NCBI GenBank assembly: GCA_900772845.1
Contig: CAAGSD010000024.1
Coordinates: forward strand, 1-43,492
Reading direction: 5' to 3'
Source of the DNA: Lachnospiraceae bacterium
GTDB taxonomy: Bacteria > Bacillota > Clostridia > Lachnospirales > Lachnospiraceae
DNA: 43,492 nt
The position numbers were made by a program, and so were the translations under genes. Of the stretch, positions 15,849-24,757 are shown piece by piece (within the stretch, counting starts at the first letter, position 1; each line of letters opens with the position of its first letter). The notes below the pieces were generated by a model, which was not told where the DNA came from, did not search any database, and saw nothing but the letters and a program-made list of their open reading frames with translations.

Positions 15849-16721
15849 TCAGAACAGTGTTCCCATGGATTTTATGATTTCATATCCAATGATGGCAAAA
15901 TAGGTTGCCAGAAAACACAACAGCATAGCAAATGAAAAAACACGGATTTTGGGCGGAATCTTTGCTGCCTTTGCTTTTAATCTCTGTAGTTCTGCCTGCT
16001 TGAAGTCATGAGTGAGCATCTGGAAGTACATGGCTCCATCATCTCCCCGCAATACGCCGATCAGTCCCCTGACTACATCCGATAGCTGTGGTGAATTCAT
16101 TCTTGCCTCGAGGCGGGTAAGTGCTGCTTCATAGCTGCCGGAACGCATATCCGCACACACGATATCCAGTTCTCTCCGGAAATCTTCTCCTGCATTTCCC
16201 TTATAATGTTCCAGCATGGATAATACATCCCTGCTGTTTTTCAGTTCCTGAGATATCGTAGACACAAAACGGTACAGTTCTCCCTCGATCTGCTCTCTCT
16301 TTTCCTTTAATACTTCCTCTGCTTTTCCCGTTTCCTTATAGTAGATCATAACTCCTAACAGAACGAGGAAAATAGCCAGTAGCGGGAAAAAATACAGTGC
16401 CGGAAGAATCAGTAAAAAAACACTTCCCGCCTTCAAATAAGCATATGCCATATAGGTTTCCGGCGACATTTTAAATCCCGCGGCGTTTAATACATTCTGC
16501 ATCCGGTTCTTCTTATAGACATTCATGCCTATGTATTTTCCAAGATATACCGCCCCATCCATGTAAAAGGTATCCAGTACCTTTTGCAGTTTCTTTTCTT
16601 TTTTTCCGGCCCGCACCATTGCCCTGCCGCTCCGCAGCGTAGGCAGTCTTAAAAATCCGGACAGCAAAAGGAACAGACCGCATGCTGTCAGGATAAATAC
16701 AAACAACAGTATGATTTTCAT
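15849..16721 (-). CDS. TadC-like pilus platform protein (T2SSF family)
   Basis: 290 residues. Membrane helices lie at the N-terminus (2-22), the middle (about 100-130) and the C-terminus (265-285), with a cytoplasmic T2SSF domain (about 145-260). This is the layout of Tad platform proteins that sit under the pilus and contact the CpaF ATPase. The start has GAGGAGGAATAG upstream. It is 14 bp after the TadB-like gene. Confidence 0.82.
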   Translation of the reverse strand: MKIILLFVFILTACGLFLLLSGFLRLPTLRSGRAMVRAGKKEKKLQKVLDTFYMDGAVYLGKYIGMNVYKKNRMQNVLNAAGFKMSPETYMAYAYLKAGSVFLLILPALYFFPLLAIFLVLLGVMIYYKETGKAEEVLKEKREQIEGELYRFVSTISQELKNSRDVLSMLEHYKGNAGEDFRRELDIVCADMRSGSYEAALTRLEARMNSPQLSDVVRGLIGVLRGDDGAMYFQMLTHDFKQAELQRLKAKAAKIPPKIRVFSFAMLLCFLATYFAIIGYEIIKSMGTLF

Positions 16722-16735
16722 TTCTATTCCTCCTC

Positions 16736-17665
16736 TTATGTCCGATATTCAATCGGTTTCGTCAGTTTTATGACGCATGCTGCAGAAATAAAAATGACGG
16801 TACCGGTAACTGCCAGCATAATCTGTCCGGCGATGGTATGCATGAGCGTATCGTACCAGGAGGGATTTAGAAAATATAGCAGTGGAATATTCCCCACCGC
16901 CAGTACCACCATGGTAATAAATTCTTTTCTAGGTTCTACTACCAGATATTCCAATTCTGCATTCACAATACGCATATCCGATAATTTTGCAACAATCGGT
17001 GTCAGCGTGGTCTTAAGTGACCGATCATACAAACACGCTTTCATGGCATCCACCCATTCCTGAAACACCTCGTTTTCCATTGTTTCTTTTAACACGTCCA
17101 GTGCCGCCTCCAGATCCGGGTCTATCAGGCGTACCCTTGCCACAAAATCTGCAAACACATTTTTCACCGGCGGATTCAGATACGCAAGGTTTTCTTCTAT
17201 CGAAGTCAGAATGTCTTCGCTGCGCAGGTATGCTGTGGTGATGATCGATAAGGCGGTCTCCAGTTCCGCCGATACATCCTTTTTGAAATGCGAGGCAGTC
17301 AGTTTCACATACCAGAAAGGGAGAAACAGAAACCCACCAGCCAGTACCGGAATCAAGAACACATTTCCCAGCATTACCGCCGTAAACGCTCCGGCTGCAA
17401 ACAGAAGCAGGGAGATTGTACATAGCATCGGGAAAAAATCTTCCCTGCCTGTGGTATACAGGATCTTCTGTACTTCTTCTATTTCTCTGCGTAAATAAGC
17501 CTTTTTCTTCTGCTTTGTCTCTTCCAGTATCTCTTCCCTGATTCCCCGGGGTTTGTTCAAAAGCTTTCGGAAAATGTTCCCTGTAAAGTCATTTATCCGA
17601 ATGCCAAGCAGCAGAAATGCTCCCACAATCATTCCGATGCAGGCAATCATCTGTAAAGTCAGCAT
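16736..17665 (-). CDS. TadB-like pilus platform protein (T2SSF family)
   Basis: 309 residues. Helices at 1-24, about 85-125 and two at the C-terminus (250-300) flank a cytoplasmic T2SSF domain (about 135-245, including DPDLEAALDVLKETMENEVF). It pairs with the TadC-like protein as the second platform subunit. The coding sequence overlaps the CpaF gene end by 7 bp. Start fixed by GAAAGGAGGCGG. Confidence 0.82.
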   Translation of the reverse strand: MLTLQMIACIGMIVGAFLLLGIRINDFTGNIFRKLLNKPRGIREEILEETKQKKKAYLRREIEEVQKILYTTGREDFFPMLCTISLLLFAAGAFTAVMLGNVFLIPVLAGGFLFLPFWYVKLTASHFKKDVSAELETALSIITTAYLRSEDILTSIEENLAYLNPPVKNVFADFVARVRLIDPDLEAALDVLKETMENEVFQEWVDAMKACLYDRSLKTTLTPIVAKLSDMRIVNAELEYLVVEPRKEFITMVVLAVGNIPLLYFLNPSWYDTLMHTIAGQIMLAVTGTVIFISAACVIKLTKPIEYRT

Positions 17666-19014
17666 GTTTTCCCGCCTCCTTTCTCAATTTTTTCTAACAC
17701 ATCCACCGGCATGCCATTTTCTAAAAATCTTTTCTTGAGGCTTTCCGAAATTCCACATACCTTTTTATGAATGCCGTTAATAATAAACTGATCCCCTTCC
17801 ATTCGGTTCTCTGTGATTTCATAACGATACAGCGGGTTATACTTTCTCTTTCCGTCTGCTGTGATCTCACACTCCATGATCTCCATAAGTTTCCTCTTGC
17901 GGTTTTCAAGCTGCTTGGTGAACACCACAATGGGAAAGGCTTCTGTCACCAGATCCATCAGCACCTCATCATCCATATCATATTTTCTCTTGCACAGTGT
18001 CCGCATTCGGCTGTAAGTAGATTCACAACTGTTACTATGTATGGTAGTCAGCACCGTATGTCCGGTTCTGGCAGATTCCTGTGCCGTATATGCTTCTGAA
18101 CTCCGCATCTCTCCCACACAGATGATCTCCGGATTAAAACGTAACGCCATATCTAAGAGCATATCCTGATCGATATTCTGTTTTTCATTTTCACTGTACC
18201 TTGTCAGCGTATGGATGACACTATTGGTCACTTTTCCTTCCTTTTCTCTGACAAGTGCCAGTTCTCTACTGCCGTTTTCAATGGTAAAAATTCGCTTTCC
18301 ATCCGGTATCGTTGTAAGAAGCCATCCCGCAAGTGTGGTTTTTCCGGAGCTGGTGGCTCCTGCCACACAGATACTGATGCCATATCGCAGACATGCTGAC
18401 AGAAAATCCAGCATCTCCTCTGTTGCAGTACCGCTCTCCACAAAGTTTTCTTTTTTCAGGCTCTGTGGATTGACGATACGGATAGATGCTGCAATTCCCA
18501 CATCCTCATCCACAAGGGGCGTTTTCAATACTGCAATTCGGATATTCTTGCTCAGATGTCCCAGTACTGCCGGGGAAGCATTGTCCAATACCATTCCCGA
18601 CACATGAAGCATACGCCTGATCACATTTACCGCATGATCCGGAGATTCAAAATGTTCCTCCAGCTTTTCACACCTGCCGTCATTGTACTGCACTTCAATA
18701 TCTCTCCAGGAGTTGATATCAATCTCTTCGATCCCGGTTCCGAAGATATACTTGGTGAGGAAGGAAAACTCTGCCATTTCTGTGTAAAGCTCATCGATCA
18801 ACTGTTCCTGCGTTTTTCCTGTCACCGTGATGCGATAATCACAAACATACTTTGTAATATACCGTTTGATCTGCTGCTTTACTTCCTCATTTCCACCCTC
18901 TGTCATAAGCGTGGAATATTTGCTGGAGATATACTCCTGTACTTCTTTTAAGACATCCGAAAATGATCTTCCCGTTTCCTCCGGAGCGAAGAACAGGTTC
19001 TGATTGTTTTTCAT
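17659..19014 (-). CDS. cpaF: CpaF/TadA pilus-assembly ATPase
   Basis: 451 residues. The Walker A is AGATSSGKTT near residue 220. The Asp/His boxes and Walker B region are FTIENGSREL and IICVGEMRSSEAYTAQESAR near 295, and GHTVLTTIHSNS near 322, all diagnostic of the CpaF/TadA branch of secretion ATPases. It should power pilus extension through the TadB/TadC platform. Overlaps both neighbours (4 bp with the CpaE-like gene, 7 bp with TadB), showing tight coupling. Confidence 0.92.
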   Translation of the reverse strand: MKNNQNLFFAPEETGRSFSDVLKEVQEYISSKYSTLMTEGGNEEVKQQIKRYITKYVCDYRITVTGKTQEQLIDELYTEMAEFSFLTKYIFGTGIEEIDINSWRDIEVQYNDGRCEKLEEHFESPDHAVNVIRRMLHVSGMVLDNASPAVLGHLSKNIRIAVLKTPLVDEDVGIAASIRIVNPQSLKKENFVESGTATEEMLDFLSACLRYGISICVAGATSSGKTTLAGWLLTTIPDGKRIFTIENGSRELALVREKEGKVTNSVIHTLTRYSENEKQNIDQDMLLDMALRFNPEIICVGEMRSSEAYTAQESARTGHTVLTTIHSNSCESTYSRMRTLCKRKYDMDDEVLMDLVTEAFPIVVFTKQLENRKRKLMEIMECEITADGKRKYNPLYRYEITENRMEGDQFIINGIHKKVCGISESLKKRFLENGMPVDVLEKIEKGGGKTC

Positions 19015-19820
19015 ACTCCGAACACCTCCCTGCTGATTATCTCAATTTCTCTGCGAAATGCGCGGCTTTCCTTTAAGCCAAGCTCTCCCAGCAGTTCGCC
19101 CTCTAAGAACTGTGCCTCTACTTCACTGCTGTAGGGAATCTGGAATGCCACTTTACCGAGGATCTGTTCCATATGGCTGACGGCATCCTGTTTGCGGATA
19201 TTGGATACGACCTTTAGCTGCTTATCGGCATCCCACTTATGATCGGAAAGCATCGGAAGCTGGGACGACAGATAGCTGATGGATTTCAGATCACATCCCA
19301 CAAGCCGCAGTACCGTATCAGCTTCCATCAGCGCCACCGCAGACAGAATATCCGACGCAATGTTACTGGTACAGTCTATAATGACATAAGGTGCAATCTG
19401 CGCTGCCTGGCGGATCAGTTCCTCTGCCTGCTCTTTTTCATAAGGCGGATATGTGAATACATTCTCGCCTTTCAACATTCCAATTATGGACAGATGGTCA
19501 CTCTTCCGATAGAACATGCAGTTCTTTTTTACCAGATTTTCTGTCACATGTGCTGCCGCAAGAATACTTCCAAGTGATCTCTCCTGTTCCATATCTGAAG
19601 GAACGCATAAGTAAGGCAGAGGTGGCGTAATCATATCTGCAAGAATTAAGATAACGTTTCTTTTTTTCTTTGCCAGATGTTCCGCCAGTTTCACGGATAC
19701 TACGGTTTTCCCGCTGGAGGGACTTCCCCATACAGCAAGCACCCCGCCCTCTTCCGGACTCTCTTCCTCTCTTTCACACGCTTTGTTTCTCTGGAATATA
19801 GAATTGTTCATGAAGTTCAA
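19011..19820 (-). CDS. CpaE-like P-loop ATPase
   Basis: 269 residues. The P-loop WGSPSSGKTVVS lies near residues 31-42, followed by a MinD/SIMIBI-style beta-alpha pattern (RNVILILADM; PYVIIDCTSN near 148; DTVLRLVGCDLKSI near 170). CpaE proteins position the Tad machine. The start may be TTG at 19820, which has GGAGG 7 nt upstream, or an ATG three codons later with a poor distance. It overlaps its neighbours by 4 bp on each side. Confidence 0.78.
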   Translation of the reverse strand: MNFMNNSIFQRNKACEREEESPEEGGVLAVWGSPSSGKTVVSVKLAEHLAKKKRNVILILADMITPPLPYLCVPSDMEQERSLGSILAAAHVTENLVKKNCMFYRKSDHLSIIGMLKGENVFTYPPYEKEQAEELIRQAAQIAPYVIIDCTSNIASDILSAVALMEADTVLRLVGCDLKSISYLSSQLPMLSDHKWDADKQLKVVSNIRKQDAVSHMEQILGKVAFQIPYSSEVEAQFLEGELLGELGLKESRAFRREIEIISREVFGV

Positions 19821-20560
19821 GACTCTTCCTCCTCGTTTTCCTGCTGCAGTTCCTCCAGCACAAGATCCTGCGCTTCTACGAACTTTGCCGCATCTTCCCT
19901 GTCACCTCTGTATACCAGTGACAGATGGATTTCTCCTTCCGCTTCCAGTCTTGCCAGCAGTTTGCTCTGTTCCGGCCGGACAAGCAACGTAACGGTGGAT
20001 GGTAACTCCTTTTCTTCCTCCATCTCCTGTGTGTTCGCATCGTTACCGGACTTTGCCGTCACCGCAATGACCTCCACATACTTTAATTCTGCCGGGATCA
20101 CTGTTTCTCCACTGCCAAGGTAATCCGGGGCAATCACCGACACAATATCTCCGCTCTTCAATTTGCCGGACAGTCCCTCCGCAAAAGAACTGATGGTAAT
20201 AGAGATCGCCTGTTTTTCTCCGTTTAAGTGATAGAGATATTGATTTTCCGCAGCGGGTTCCTCCGATACTTTTTCTGCCAGAAGATAGTCCCCCGCATAC
20301 ACATCCGCCGTCAGGTATTTTCCCTCTGCTTCGGCAATGCTCCTTAATACATCAGGCGGCAGATTATAGGCTCCCACCTCGATCTCCTGCAGCATGCTTT
20401 TTTTAATTTCTTCTCCTGCCTTCACATTTTCCGTAAAACGCACAATGGTCGTCTTCTTCGACATCCCGGCATTCAGTAACGGGGTCAGTACAAAACAGAT
20501 AAGCAGGGCTGCTGCAATGCAAAGCAGTCCCAGCACAGTACGATTCTTCAACAATTTCAT
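19817..20560 (-). CDS. CpaB-like protein with SAF domain
   Basis: 247 residues. An N-terminal membrane helix (about 9-29) is followed by an SAF domain (residues about 38-105: VKAGEEIKKSMLQEIEVGAY and YLTADVYAGDYLL). A longer extracellular region of strand pairs and an acidic tail follow. CpaB/RcpC proteins connect the Tad pilus to the envelope. Gene order CpaB-CpaE-CpaF-TadB-TadC is the normal Tad order. Confidence 0.8.
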   Translation of the reverse strand: MKLLKNRTVLGLLCIAAALLICFVLTPLLNAGMSKKTTIVRFTENVKAGEEIKKSMLQEIEVGAYNLPPDVLRSIAEAEGKYLTADVYAGDYLLAEKVSEEPAAENQYLYHLNGEKQAISITISSFAEGLSGKLKSGDIVSVIAPDYLGSGETVIPAELKYVEVIAVTAKSGNDANTQEMEEEKELPSTVTLLVRPEQSKLLARLEAEGEIHLSLVYRGDREDAAKFVEAQDLVLEELQQENEEEES

Positions 20561-20567
20561 TGCTCTC

Positions 20568-20966
20568 TCATCCTCCTGTCAAAACACTAATAAACATTCC
20601 CAGTAAAAGAAACGGAACCAACGGATACGCCTTTTTTTCTTTTCTGCCGGTAGTTACAGTTCTCACTATATGCCACAGAATTAACAGACTCAGTGCTAAA
20701 ATCAATCCTATGACAGTCTGATACAGGCCAAGTACCAGACCGCAGGCTCCCACCAGTTTCACATCTCCTCCACCAATTCCTCCTATGATGATCCCTGCAA
20801 AGAACAGCGGCAGGGCTGCCAGAATTCCCATAAGGCAGGGCCGTCCCGGCGGCACAATACTGATCAGTGCCACCAGGCATACCATCCAATTTGGGATGAT
20901 CCTCTTTTGCAGATCTATGACTGCCGCCGAAAACAGAGCCATAAAGAAAAACAACAGCCGGATCAT
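20568..20966 (-). CDS. Prepilin peptidase, A24 family (CpaA/TadV-like)
   Basis: 132 residues, short like other CpaA/TadV enzymes. Four hydrophobic segments; the two catalytic aspartates are in AAVIDLQKRIIPNW (Asp18) and GGIGGGDVKLVG (near Asp68). It cleaves leaders of Flp pilin and pseudopilins at the inner face of the membrane. It lacks a clear ribosome binding site, and its ATG lies 1 nt after the TAA of the SpoVG-like gene, so it is translated by coupling. Confidence 0.87.
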   Translation of the reverse strand: MIRLLFFFMALFSAAVIDLQKRIIPNWMVCLVALISIVPPGRPCLMGILAALPLFFAGIIIGGIGGGDVKLVGACGLVLGLYQTVIGLILALSLLILWHIVRTVTTGRKEKKAYPLVPFLLLGMFISVLTGG

Positions 20967-20967
20967 A

Positions 20968-21363
20968 TTACAGATCCATATTCATGCTGTTATCTTCCTC
21001 CTGTTCAATATCCTCCAAGTCGTCACATTCCTCTCTGCCCTGTTCTCTCCTTTCCAGTGCTGTGGGCTGGTGGATATAGTCCTCATATTCCTTCAGTACC
21101 ACCTGATCAAATTTTTCCTTCGCTTCCCTGTTTGCAAAGTACACCGTATCCTGGTACTGTCCCGCTGCATTCCCCTTTGTCTTAGGCATGGCAACTGTGA
21201 ATCCATAATCATCCTTTTTGATTCTGACATTGCGGATAGTCACAAAGTTTCCGATCTTAACATTTGCGAGAGCCAGTACCCCTTTTCCGGGGTATGTCTC
21301 CGTGATTATTACATCCATCTGTAAATCTTCTACCTTCAAGTTAGTATTCATTTCTCCGAGCAT
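20968..21363 (-). CDS. SpoVG-family protein, copy 1
   Basis: 131 residues. Residues about 20-95 match SpoVG: a first strand around VIITETYPGKGVLALANVKI, then FVTIRNVRIKKDDYGFTVAMP and an ordered C-terminal helix. SpoVG proteins bind RNA and DNA and regulate genes. A disordered acidic tail ends in M-N-M-D-L. The start at 21363 follows AAAAGGAGAATATAG. A second SpoVG-like gene lies on the other side of the pilin gene. Confidence 0.82.
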   Translation of the reverse strand: MLGEMNTNLKVEDLQMDVIITETYPGKGVLALANVKIGNFVTIRNVRIKKDDYGFTVAMPKTKGNAAGQYQDTVYFANREAKEKFDQVVLKEYEDYIHQPTALERREQGREECDDLEDIEQEEDNSMNMDL

Positions 21364-21430
21364 CTATATTCTCCTTTTCTTTCCGTGAATTATCCGATCC
21401 TGTAACTGTTTTCCGTGTCTGTGAAACATC

Positions 21431-21661
21431 CTATCCCGCATAGTTAAACATTTCCTGAACTCTCTGCGTAAGCGTGGGCATGACCACATCTCCGAAAAGA
21501 GCATAGAGACCTGCCAACAATAATGCTCCGAGAACCACTGCAATCAGAATTTTGACTGCGGTATCCACATAGTTCTCACCCTTTTTGTCTCTCACAAGAC
21601 CAGTTGCTCTCGATGCCATTGTCTTAACTCCGTTTGCTACTTTCTTCATCATTTTTGTCAT
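21431..21661 (-). CDS. Flp-like major pilin candidate (DUF6133 type)
   Basis: 76 residues: a basic leader, then RDKKGENYVDTAVKILIAV with a Gly-Glu-x-Tyr processing site, one hydrophobic helix (about 36-58) and a short tail. Small size, leader and position beside the prepilin peptidase and CpaB genes fit a Flp/Tad pilin, and I recall this family as DUF6133. The leader is shared almost word for word with the DUF4320-like pseudopilin. Start supported by AGGAG. Confidence 0.75.
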   Translation of the reverse strand: MTKMMKKVANGVKTMASRATGLVRDKKGENYVDTAVKILIAVVLGALLLAGLYALFGDVVMPTLTQRVQEMFNYAG

Positions 21662-21726
21662 ATTCTTTTTTCTCCTGTTTTTGTTATTTTCTTCTTATTG
21701 GTTTCTGTTACTATCGCTTGTTTGTG

Positions 21727-22140
21727 TTACATGCCACTCATCTCGATTGCCTGCCCCTCGGGAGCCTGCATCTCGTGATGCTTTGTTACAGTGTCCTGTC
21801 CTTGTGCGATTGCCTGCTCGTAAGCACCTATTACTGCATCATGAAGCTGTTTTCTGCACTCCTGCGTGATGGGGAAACAAATATCCTTGTATTCATTACC
21901 GGCCTTATAGCTTGGCATGGATACAAACAATCCATTGCTTCCTTCGATGATCTTGATTCCCCGAACAGCAAATGCTCCATTGATATTCACAGATGCCGTT
22001 CCCTTGATGCTGTCACTCGGTCGGATCGAATGGATACGCACCTCAAGCTGCATCGGCGCTGCCTCCTTGTGTGCTTCACTGGGCTGTTCTCTTTTCTCTG
22101 TGCTTTCTCCCCATGGTTGGGGTGCCTTTTCTCTGGGCAT
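21727..22140 (-). CDS. SpoVG-family protein, copy 2
   Basis: 137 residues. The first 28 residues are charged and disordered. Residues about 29-105 follow the SpoVG pattern (VRIHSIRPSDSIKGTASVNI, then FAVRGIKIIEGSNGLFVSMP). It is diverged from the copy at 20968-21363 but has the same fold. Start fixed by AAGGAGGAAGATT. Confidence 0.78.
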   Translation of the reverse strand: MPREKAPQPWGESTEKREQPSEAHKEAAPMQLEVRIHSIRPSDSIKGTASVNINGAFAVRGIKIIEGSNGLFVSMPSYKAGNEYKDICFPITQECRKQLHDAVIGAYEQAIAQGQDTVTKHHEMQAPEGQAIEMSGM

Positions 22141-22154
22141 AATCTTCCTCCTTA

Positions 22155-22682
22155 TCAGAATTGAATTTCTTCATATCCGGCAGCGTCTATATAGAAAAAG
22201 CGGCTGGCATCACCATCCGCAAACTCTATAACGTCCGAGATAGCCAAGGCATGTCCCTCAAAGTTTTCGGGAACCGCCTGTCCATATTTCTCCCAGACTT
22301 CTTCCAGATTGAATTTTTCGATCTCCTCTTCATGAACCAGAACATATTCCCCTCGATGCGGTCTGTCATACCCTCTTTTCCTTCGCTCTGCCAGACTGAT
22401 AAACCGCATCGTAACAGGACTCTTCTGTCCCAGTTGATAGATCCTGAATTTTTTTGACTCTTTTCTGTCGATAGTTATCGTTTTTTCTGTACCACTATCT
22501 TCCGATAGTTGATCATATACGCCGCCACGGAATACCGGATTCTCTATCCCTTTTTCTGTTAAAAAACGTATCAGCTCCTCTTTCTGAAACATGGTATCGA
22601 GGATAGCAGTTTCGCCACTGACACAGCCAGCCGGATTTCCATAGTAATACAGGATTCCATTCACAATATCTATTCTCTTCAT
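22155..22682 (-). CDS. YodL-like mobile-element protein
   Basis: 175 residues. The C-terminal part (about 78-175) resembles the YodL domain found in large polyvalent mobile-element proteins: KFRIYQLGQKSPVTMRFISL, then EYVLVHEEEI, EVWEKYGQ and a closing GHALAISDVIEF with FFYIDAAGYEEI. The N-terminal 75 residues may be a separate small domain. The function is unknown; such proteins are thought to counter host responses or act in regulation. Start fixed by GGGGAGG. Confidence 0.65.
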   Translation of the reverse strand: MKRIDIVNGILYYYGNPAGCVSGETAILDTMFQKEELIRFLTEKGIENPVFRGGVYDQLSEDSGTEKTITIDRKESKKFRIYQLGQKSPVTMRFISLAERRKRGYDRPHRGEYVLVHEEEIEKFNLEEVWEKYGQAVPENFEGHALAISDVIEFADGDASRFFYIDAAGYEEIQF

Positions 22683-22722
22683 CTGTCCTCCCCACCACGC
22701 TGTTTGGAAAAATATTCCTGCT

Positions 22723-22998
22723 CTACGTTTCCTGTTGTGCGAATTTCAAAATCCTTGCAGCAAGTGCCACCTGCTTTGCAGGGTTCAACTGCTTTACTGC
22801 GGCATTCACATAGGCTTCCATGGTCTCCGGATCCTGACTTCCCATTTCTACAATATCTACTTTGGATAATATAATTTTTCCGCCACTCACAGACAGCTTT
22901 ACAATGTCTCCACATTCCATTTCTGTCATCTGACGAAATTCCTTCGGAATCAGAATTCGTCCTTTTTCATCCAACAGCTTATGTACCTGTTTTTTCAT
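22723..22998 (-). CDS. AbrB/SpoVT-type transcription regulator, short form
   Basis: 91 residues. Residues 5-50 form the swapped-hairpin AbrB domain (HKLLDEKGRILIPKEFRQMT, then CGDIVKLSVSGGKIILSKVD). The C-terminal helices may be for dimerisation. It overlaps the 149-aa AbrB-like gene by 20 bp, so the two are coupled. Likely an element regulator. Confidence 0.82.
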   Translation of the reverse strand: MKKQVHKLLDEKGRILIPKEFRQMTEMECGDIVKLSVSGGKIILSKVDIVEMGSQDPETMEAYVNAAVKQLNPAKQVALAARILKFAQQET

Positions 22999-23428
22999 CC
23001 GATCCCCCTTGCGTAGTATTCAATATGATCTTTACCTTGTCTTCTGAGATTCCCAGTTCATTACAGATTTCCATAACTTCTTCCGGGATCTCCGTCTCTT
23101 TCAAAAGTTCCGATGAAAAAATGACAATCCGGCCGTTCTGGCACACAATGTCAAGATCTGCATCCATCGAAATTCCTGCATCCTGTAACAGTTCTTCCGG
23201 GATCTGTAGTGACACACGCTGCTCCCTTGCCAGTTCCTCCACTACATCCTGATCATTTCTCACAAGCAGAAATTCTTTTGACGCACTCTTAACTTCTTCC
23301 TCCTCTGCCATGTAAATCAGTTTTATCGCATCACCGGTGCAGATCCCTGTCTGATCCAGTACCGTCATAGGAATCTCTATACACCCGTTCTCTGTCACTC
23401 TTCCTTCCATTTCCACTAACTGGAGCAT
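22979..23428 (-). CDS. AbrB-like regulator with two DNA-binding-like segments
   Basis: 149 residues. A first AbrB-like hairpin at about 6-40 (GRVTENGCIEIPMTVLDQTG, then GDAIKLIYM) and a second around 78-112 (SLQIPEELLQDAGI, then DLDIVCQNGRIVIFSS) suggest a tandem arrangement. The C-terminal helix ends the protein. The ATG at 23428 has AAAGGAG 5 nt upstream; it overlaps the methylase gene end by 13 bp. Confidence 0.72.
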   Translation of the reverse strand: MLQLVEMEGRVTENGCIEIPMTVLDQTGICTGDAIKLIYMAEEEEVKSASKEFLLVRNDQDVVEELAREQRVSLQIPEELLQDAGISMDADLDIVCQNGRIVIFSSELLKETEIPEEVMEICNELGISEDKVKIILNTTQGGSDEKTGT

Positions 23429-24381
23429 TCTTTCTCCTTTCCTCTCCATAAAATCGAAGTTTCCTCTGCACCCATTTCAAATAAACTGATCTGCCTGGGC
23501 TGATTTTTCTTACGCTCTCCCATGTCATAATTAGCGATCAGCACCTCCGGGAATTCACTACCACTGTCATACCTCTGTGCCATATTATTAATTCTGGTTA
23601 CAGCTTCGATCTGAAAGTCCCGGTATAATTCCCTGATATATTCACAGTCATTGTAAGAAACCATGAATTTCCCCTGAATTCCTTTTAAAGTATCGCGGAG
23701 TCTTACATGGTCTTCCTTGCGGAACACCACTTCGTAATGTCCCTCTGTCTCATAATAGGGAGGATCACAATAAAAAAAGGCATTCGGTCTGTCATATTGA
23801 CGGATGAGTGCCTCAAAATCCTTATTCTCTATTACGGTATCTTTCAATCTCCGGTTTGCTTCCCATATAATTGTGAATGTCTTGCGGATGTCAAAGGGCT
23901 GGCATCCATAAGAGGTGCATCCGCTTCCGTAACTGTAGCGGATAATTTTATAAAATGCCGCTGCTCTCTTCACATCTCCCAACGCCGCCCGCTCCATAAG
24001 AATGTCACGGATCTCTGCCGCCTCCGGTTCTTTTAAGAAATGCGTGGCGATCTCCAGTTCTTCCGAAAGATGTTCACTCTTAAATTCCTCCATTGTCAAA
24101 AACTTCCGTAGCGTTACAAACTCATCCCTGGAATTCAACGGTAAAAAAGACAGTTCTTTAATGAGAGCCATAGGTCTCTCCCTGACACAATAAAAGAGAT
24201 TTGCAAGATTCGAATTGAAATCATTGTAAACCTCCATACATTTATCCGGTGGCTTTCCGAATAATACCCAGCCTCCACCACCAAACACTTCTATGTAGCG
24301 GTCATATTGCGGCGGCATTCGCAGATAAATCAGATCCCGCAATGCCTTTTTCCCGCCGACCCAACTGATTATACTGTTCAA
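23416..24381 (-). CDS. D12-class DNA adenine methyltransferase (Dam-like)
   Basis: 321 residues. The SAM-binding motif is in SWVGGKKALRDLI with EVFGGGGWVLF (residues about 6-45), and the catalytic DPPY is in FFYCDPPYYE near 204. This is the D12 class of N6-adenine methylases, often GATC-specific. Here it may shield the incoming element from host restriction or modulate its own genes. It starts with TTG at 24381, supported by GGGAAGGAG 6 nt upstream. No partner endonuclease is adjacent, so an orphan methylase. Confidence 0.9.
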   Translation of the reverse strand: MNSIISWVGGKKALRDLIYLRMPPQYDRYIEVFGGGGWVLFGKPPDKCMEVYNDFNSNLANLFYCVRERPMALIKELSFLPLNSRDEFVTLRKFLTMEEFKSEHLSEELEIATHFLKEPEAAEIRDILMERAALGDVKRAAAFYKIIRYSYGSGCTSYGCQPFDIRKTFTIIWEANRRLKDTVIENKDFEALIRQYDRPNAFFYCDPPYYETEGHYEVVFRKEDHVRLRDTLKGIQGKFMVSYNDCEYIRELYRDFQIEAVTRINNMAQRYDSGSEFPEVLIANYDMGERKKNQPRQISLFEMGAEETSILWRGKEKECSS

Positions 24382-24400
24382 GCTTTGCTCCTTCCCTGTA

Positions 24401-24721
24401 TCACATCATATTCTGGGTTATTTCCGAGCCACTTTCCTCGGGGTTTTCTCTGGAATTCTGTTTTTCCTCCATAGCTTCTCTACGTCTCTGATCTAAATAT
24501 TCCTGCGTAATAATAGCTTCGAAATAATCTTTTTCTGTATTCAGCGCCAGACTGCTTCCGTTGCTCCATGCCACATGAATCTGTCCGGCATCGTCTACCA
24601 TCTTGACCTTTCCTTCAAGTCCATCCGGCATCTGAGGTTCCCCTTGCATCTCAATCAAGCGGATTTTCATCCCCTGCGGATACATTCTTTTAATTTCATC
24701 TACTTCTGCTTTGCTTAACAC
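24401..24721 (-). CDS. DUF4314 family protein
   Basis: 106 residues. It matches my memory of DUF4314: GMKIRLIEMQGEPQMPDGLE, KVKMVDDAGQIHVAWSNGSSL and a following DYFEAI. The family is common on Firmicutes integrative elements and its function is unknown. It starts with GTG, fixed by AAGGAGGAAGCA. The last 25 residues are charged and disordered. Confidence 0.78.
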   Translation of the reverse strand: MLSKAEVDEIKRMYPQGMKIRLIEMQGEPQMPDGLEGKVKMVDDAGQIHVAWSNGSSLALNTEKDYFEAIITQEYLDQRRREAMEEKQNSRENPEESGSEITQNMM

Positions 24722-24757
24722 TGCTTCCTCCTTGTATTTTCTTCTACTGTGACATTA

